Assembly (NCBI RefSeq): GCF_014646695.1
Contig: NZ_BMNT01000010.1
Span: 126,756-190,755, forward strand
Source of the DNA: Sphaerisporangium melleum
GTDB lineage: Bacteria; Actinomycetota; Actinomycetes; Streptosporangiales; Streptosporangiaceae
Reading direction: 5' to 3'
DNA length: 64,000 bases
Position numbers and translations under genes: made by a program
The notes under the pieces: model-generated
Databases searched by the model: none
Told to the model about the DNA's origin: nothing
The model's input: only the letters and a program-made list of their open reading frames with translations
Shown here: piece by piece, positions 60,944 to 64,000 of the stretch
How the letters are laid out: each line of letters begins with the position of its first letter
Position numbering within the stretch: the first letter of the stretch is position 1

Positions 60944-61294
60944 TCAGTCGTATTCAAGGTCGGGCAGCGGGGACGGCGGGTCGGGGCTGCGCCACACGAC
61001 CAGGTAACTGGGCGTGGCGGCCGTGAACGCCTCCCGCAGCCGGTCGAGGTCGAAGTCCGGTAAGTAACGCAGCCTGGCCAGGAAGGTGGCGTCGGTCGCG
61101 GAGCGCGGCACCACGCACGCCTGCCCGTCGCGATCGAGCAGGACGATGAGGATGTCGGATTCCGTTACCCCGCCGACGCGGACCTCGACGACGTCCTCCC
61201 ACGCGAGGGCCTCCACGCTGCCATCGGCGTAATGACGGGTGACGCCCTCTTCGGTGACGTAGACATAGGTATCCGGCACAGAGTTGCCGTGCAT
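60944..61294 (-). CDS. Hypothetical protein
   Basis: A 116-residue protein with VPDTYVYVTEEGVTRHYADGSVEALAWEDVVEVRVGG, an acidic beta-rich sequence typical of small unclassified actinobacterial proteins, and SPDPPSPLPDLEYD at the end. No family recognised. On the minus strand CACAAT lies 7 nt before ATG 61294, a possible leaderless start. Confidence 0.55.
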   Translation of the reverse strand: MHGNSVPDTYVYVTEEGVTRHYADGSVEALAWEDVVEVRVGGVTESDILIVLLDRDGQACVVPRSATDATFLARLRYLPDFDLDRLREAFTAATPSYLVVWRSPDPPSPLPDLEYD

Positions 61295-61417
61295 GGGCGC
61301 GATTGTGACGACTCAGCAGCACTCCATGCAAGAGAAACGGCTCATCAGGGCCCTCCCCCCTCCCGGCGAACGGGCGGGACGCCCGCGAACGTCGCCGTTC
61401 GTCACGCTCGGTGACGC

Positions 61418-62038
61418 TCAGCGCCCCTCGCCCCAGGAGTGGTCCAGGTGGGCGGCGACGGCCCGCCGGGCGTCCTCGGCCGGGCCTTCGGCGATGGCGT
61501 CGAGCAGCAGCCGGTGCTCGGCCACCAGCAGCGCGCGGTCGGGGTAGACCGCGCGCAGCCGCACCAGGCCGAGCCGGGTCTCGGCGGCCAGCGCGGCGTA
61601 CAGGCGGGACAGGCGCGGGCTGCCCACCGCGACGATCAGCTCTTCGTGCAGCGTCATGTGCTCGGCCACCACGTCCGCCCACGGCGCGCCGAGCGGCAGG
61701 TCCGCCATGCGGGCCAGCGCGCCCTCCGCCCGCGGCACCCGGCCGCCGGCCAGCTTCACCGCCATGAGGTCCTCCAGCGGCCGCCGGACGTACATCAGGT
61801 CGGCCAGGTCGGCGGCGGTCACCTCGGGCACGTACGCGCTGCGGTTGCGCTCGCGGCGCAGCAGGCCCTCGTGGACCAGGACGGCCAGTGCCTCGCGGAC
61901 GGTCGGGCGCGCCACGCCGTACAGGGTCGACAGCTCCTGCTCGGGCAGCGCGGTGCCGGGATGGATCTCGCCGGACAGCACCCGCCGGCGCAGGGCGTCG
62001 GCGAGCGCGTCGACCGTGGAGACCGGGCGCAGCTTCAC
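61418..62038 (-). CDS. GntR-family regulator with FCD domain (FadR type)
   Basis: A 206-residue regulator. The N-terminal winged helix reads TVDALADALRRRVLSGEIHPGTALPEQELSTLYGVARPTVREALAVLVHEGLLRRE, typical of the FadR/FCD group, and the C-terminal all-helical FCD ligand domain contains RRPLEDLMAVKL, EHMTLHEELIVA and EHRLLLDAIAEG. Its GTG overlaps the EamA gene stop by 4 nt, so it is translationally coupled to the exporter it probably controls. A FadR-type operator lies upstream of the pair. Confidence 0.87.
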   Translation of the reverse strand: MKLRPVSTVDALADALRRRVLSGEIHPGTALPEQELSTLYGVARPTVREALAVLVHEGLLRRERNRSAYVPEVTAADLADLMYVRRPLEDLMAVKLAGGRVPRAEGALARMADLPLGAPWADVVAEHMTLHEELIVAVGSPRLSRLYAALAAETRLGLVRLRAVYPDRALLVAEHRLLLDAIAEGPAEDARRAVAAHLDHSWGEGR

Positions 62039-62985
62039 GCCGACGATTGTGCCCGCCCGGCGGGGGCGGCGGGCACCGGCGCCCCCGGTTCGGGCCTGGC
62101 GACCAGGACGAGACCCGCGCCGAGCAGCGCGAGCCCGGCCCAGGAGACGGCGGTGAGCCGCTCGTGCAGGACGGCGACCCCGAGCAGCGCGGCCACGGCG
62201 GGCTCGGCCAGCGCCAGGGTGGCCGCCCGCGCGACCGGCGTGGTGCGCAGGCCCCGGCCGTACAGGTAATAGGATAGGGCGGTGGTGGCGCAGCCGAGGT
62301 AGACGGCGGTGAGCAGCCCGCGCGGCTCGGCCAGCCACGCCGTGCCGCTCCAGAGCAGGACCGGCAGCATGACCAGCGCGGCGCCGCCGAAGAGCACGCC
62401 CATGACGGCGCCGGAGGGCGCGCCCGCGCCGATCGCCCGGGCGGCGGTGACCGCGTAGAAGCCGTAGAGCAGCCCGCCGAGCAGGGCGAGCAGCACTCCG
62501 GCCGGGTCCACTCCGACGGCCTGGCCGCCGGAGACCAGGGCGGCGCATCCGGCCACGGCCGCGGCGGTGGCGACCGTCCAGCGCCGCCCGGGCCGCCTGC
62601 GCTCGTGCAGCCAGGAGAGCAGGCCGGTGAACGCGGGGCCGCTGCCGATGGCCACCACCGTGCCGACGGCGACGCCCGTGCGGGTGACGGCCGCGAAGTA
62701 GCAGAGCTGGTAGGCGGCGACGGCCAGCGCGCCCGCGGCCAGCGGCAGGACGCGCCCGCCCGCACGGGTGGGCGCGCCGTCGCGTCCGGTGAGCAGCCGG
62801 CGCGCGGCGGGCCCCGCGGCGGTGGCGAGGACGGCGCCGCCGATCACCAGGCGGGCGGCGGCCAGGGCCACGGGCTCGGCCGCGCCGCCGGGCACGAGCG
62901 CGCCGGCCGTCCCGGCGGTGCCCCAAAGGACGGCGGCGGCGATCACCGCAGCGGTCCCGCCGTAGTGAGAACCGAGCGAAAGCAT
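62035..62985 (-). CDS. EamA-family transporter (DMT superfamily)
   Basis: A 316-residue inner-membrane protein with about ten helices in two EamA repeats (LAAARLVIGGAVLATAAG..., and later TALSYYLYGRGLRTTPVARAATLALAEPAVAALLGVAVLHERLT). Such proteins export metabolites or amino acids. The start ATG 62985 begins the conserved part; upstream bases CAATAT 5 nt away hint at a leaderless message. Overlaps the regulator gene by 4 nt. Confidence 0.85.
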   Translation of the reverse strand: MLSLGSHYGGTAAVIAAAVLWGTAGTAGALVPGGAAEPVALAAARLVIGGAVLATAAGPAARRLLTGRDGAPTRAGGRVLPLAAGALAVAAYQLCYFAAVTRTGVAVGTVVAIGSGPAFTGLLSWLHERRRPGRRWTVATAAAVAGCAALVSGGQAVGVDPAGVLLALLGGLLYGFYAVTAARAIGAGAPSGAVMGVLFGGAALVMLPVLLWSGTAWLAEPRGLLTAVYLGCATTALSYYLYGRGLRTTPVARAATLALAEPAVAALLGVAVLHERLTAVSWAGLALLGAGLVLVARPEPGAPVPAAPAGRAQSSA

Positions 62986-62993
62986 GCCACATA

Positions 62994-63010
62994 TTGTCTG
63001 ACAACCAGAC
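62994..63010. promoter_or_regulatory. GntR/FadR-type operator upstream of the EamA-gntR operon
   Basis: TTGTCTGACAA (62994-63004) fits the FadR-subfamily half-site pattern TnGTnnnACnA exactly. It overlaps a second perfect dyad GTCTG-ACAAC-CAGAC (62996-63010). Both lie 9-25 bp before ATG 62985, well placed for autoregulation. Confidence 0.6.
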
Positions 63011-63113
63011 GACAAAAGCCACCAAAACGGGCTTACCTAAGAGGAATAGGACCCATTTTGTTGCAGAAGGGCCCTACCTCCACCTGATCCACGTTGGTAC
63101 TGTTTCGCCACCG

Positions 63114-63129
63114 ATAACCCGCGAGTAAC
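63114..63129 (+). promoter_or_regulatory. Possible MtrA-type direct repeat upstream of the conservon kinase
   Basis: ATAACccgcgaGTAAC: two AAC-containing motifs exactly 11 bp apart, resembling the direct-repeat sites of the actinobacterial response regulator MtrA. It lies about 25-40 bp before ATG 63154. Confidence 0.35.
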
Positions 63130-63153
63130 GGCGCGGTTCCCCTGCGAGGTCAA

Positions 63154-64000
63154 ATGGGCGGGCGTACGAGATCCATCAAGTTCAAGATCCTGGCCCTGGT
63201 GCTGGTCCCCCTGGTGTCCCTCCTCGGGATCTGGGCGTACTCCGCGGCGATCACCGTCCAGGACGGCCTCGACCTCCTGCGGGTCCGCACCATCTATGAC
63301 GACCTCGTGGCGCCCACCGGGAACCTCGCCTCCGAGATCCAGGGTGAGCGCTTCCAGTCGGTGGTGTTCCTCAGCTCGCCCGGCTCCGAGCGGTCGGAGC
63401 TGGACGCCGCGCGCGCCCGGACCGACCAGGCGCGGGCCGCCCTGGAGCGGGCGGTGCTCGACAGCGCCGCGGAACAGGAGTCGAGCCCGCAGATGTACCA
63501 GCGGGTGAACGAGCTGATCGAGACCACCCACCGGCTGCCCGACATCCGGGCGCGGGTCGACTCACGGAGCTTCAGCCGGCTGCTCACCCTGGACGCCTAC
63601 CGCCTGATCTCCGACGCGGTGGGCCGGGTGTACGACAGCCTGAAGTTCGCGGGCGACCTGGAGATCGGCCCGCCGACCCGGGCCGTCACGCTGATCGACC
63701 GCAGCCGCGACCTCATGGGCGAGCAGGCCGCCCTGCTCGCCGGCGTCGTGCGGGCGGGCGCCATGACCAACGACGAGCGCGCGGTGTTCGGCACGCTGGT
63801 GACCAAGCGCAGGTTGCTGTACGACATGGGCTTCCAGCTCCTGGACCCCGACCTGCGCCAGCCGTACCTCGTGCTGCAGAACTCCACCACCTACACGCGG
63901 TTCGCCTCGGTCGAGGACCAGGTGGTCCAGGACGTGACGCCGGGCAGGCCGCTGCCGGGCGGCTCGGTCAACTGGGGCGACCACATCATCAAGCTGACGG
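63154..64000 (+). CDS. Nitrate/nitrite-sensor-domain histidine kinase (conservon type), partial
   Basis: The first 282 codons are in the window. A cytoplasmic basic start (GGRTRSIKFKIL) is followed by a transmembrane helix (ALVLVPLVSLLGIWAYSAAI) and a helical extracytoplasmic NIT-type domain (GNLASEIQGERFQSVVFLS, AALERAVLD, MTNDERAVFGTLVTKRRLLYD). The kinase domain lies beyond the right edge. This matches CvnA-like kinases, which in actinomycetes sit in front of a roadblock protein, a DUF742 protein and a small GTPase; that cannot be checked here. The start ATG 63154 has GAGGT 4 nt upstream. Confidence 0.85.
   Translation, partial: MGGRTRSIKFKILALVLVPLVSLLGIWAYSAAITVQDGLDLLRVRTIYDDLVAPTGNLASEIQGERFQSVVFLSSPGSERSELDAARARTDQARAALERAVLDSAAEQESSPQMYQRVNELIETTHRLPDIRARVDSRSFSRLLTLDAYRLISDAVGRVYDSLKFAGDLEIGPPTRAVTLIDRSRDLMGEQAALLAGVVRAGAMTNDERAVFGTLVTKRRLLYDMGFQLLDPDLRQPYLVLQNSTTYTRFASVEDQVVQDVTPGRPLPGGSVNWGDHIIKLT

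Noticed and set aside
63025-63060. Iron box (DtxR/IdeR) before the conservon kinase, from TTACCTAAG
   Set aside because: Only one half-site resembles the consensus; the other half is absent.

Overview
This 64 kb window is very GC-rich actinobacterial chromosome. Frequent GTG and TTG starts, dense 1-4 nt start/stop overlaps, a 2-oxoacid:ferredoxin oxidoreductase pair next to a nuo set with a NuoI of the kind I recall from the second actinobacterial nuo cluster, and a NIT-domain conservon-type histidine kinase at the right edge all point to a filamentous actinomycete. My inference is Streptosporangiales or a neighbour; the species cannot be read from the sequence. I saw no tRNA, rRNA, CRISPR array or intact insertion sequence.

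Layout. (1) 1-7749: complex I genes nuoA-nuoB-nuoC-nuoH on the minus strand, then nuoI (cut by the left edge), separated from nuoH by an opposite-strand block with two paralogous small-membrane-domain proteins (one ending in a helix-hairpin-helix domain, one in a Ser/Thr kinase) and a metallo-beta-lactamase-fold enzyme. (2) 7943-12839: a polysaccharide deacetylase lipoprotein and korAB. (3) 12921-29612: first arm of an exopolysaccharide locus (beta-helix/DUF4082 protein, RmlC-like epimerase, methyltransferase, 1349-residue secreted DMFA2-like/DUF4082 protein, then an eight-gene plus-strand run of sugar-modifying enzymes, glycosyltransferases and a Wzx flippase). (4) 29841-43635: unrelated genes: a flavin disulfide reductase, a three-gene XRE-ImmA/IrrE + PIN + HicB-like cassette, a dienelactone hydrolase, a NarL-type two-component system, a WYL regulator with a palindromic operator in front of a divergent two-gene operon, an M1 peptidase lipoprotein, and a rearrangement scar joining a broken polymerase gene to a broken phosphonate-transporter ATPase gene. 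(5) 43652-59887: second arm of the exopolysaccharide locus (Wzy, two Wzz-like proteins, beta-helix lipoprotein, propeller protein, WlbB-like acetyltransferase, glycosyltransferases, WecG, RmlD/B/A and the priming phosphoglycosyltransferase). (6) 60140-64000: enoyl-CoA hydratase, a hypothetical gene, a GntR regulator/EamA exporter operon with a FadR-type operator, and the start of a conservon sensor kinase.

The two polysaccharide arms together look like one Wzx/Wzy-dependent pathway. The phosphoglycosyltransferase starts the lipid-linked unit, RmlA/B/D (right arm) plus the RmlC-like enzyme (left arm) could supply dTDP-L-rhamnose, and the Gfo/Idh oxidoreductase, DegT aminotransferases and hexapeptide acetyltransferases could supply an acetamido sugar. 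At least five glycosyltransferases extend the unit, Wzx flips it, and Wzy with Wzz polymerises it. KorAB makes reduced ferredoxin, and the nearby nuo genes lack the NADH-input subunits in this window, so a ferredoxin-fed complex I is a plausible link.

A recurring feature is a -10-like hexamer (TANNNT or a close variant) 6-8 nt before the start codon with no Shine-Dalgarno sequence. This marks probable leaderless mRNAs for about ten genes and was used to choose several starts.
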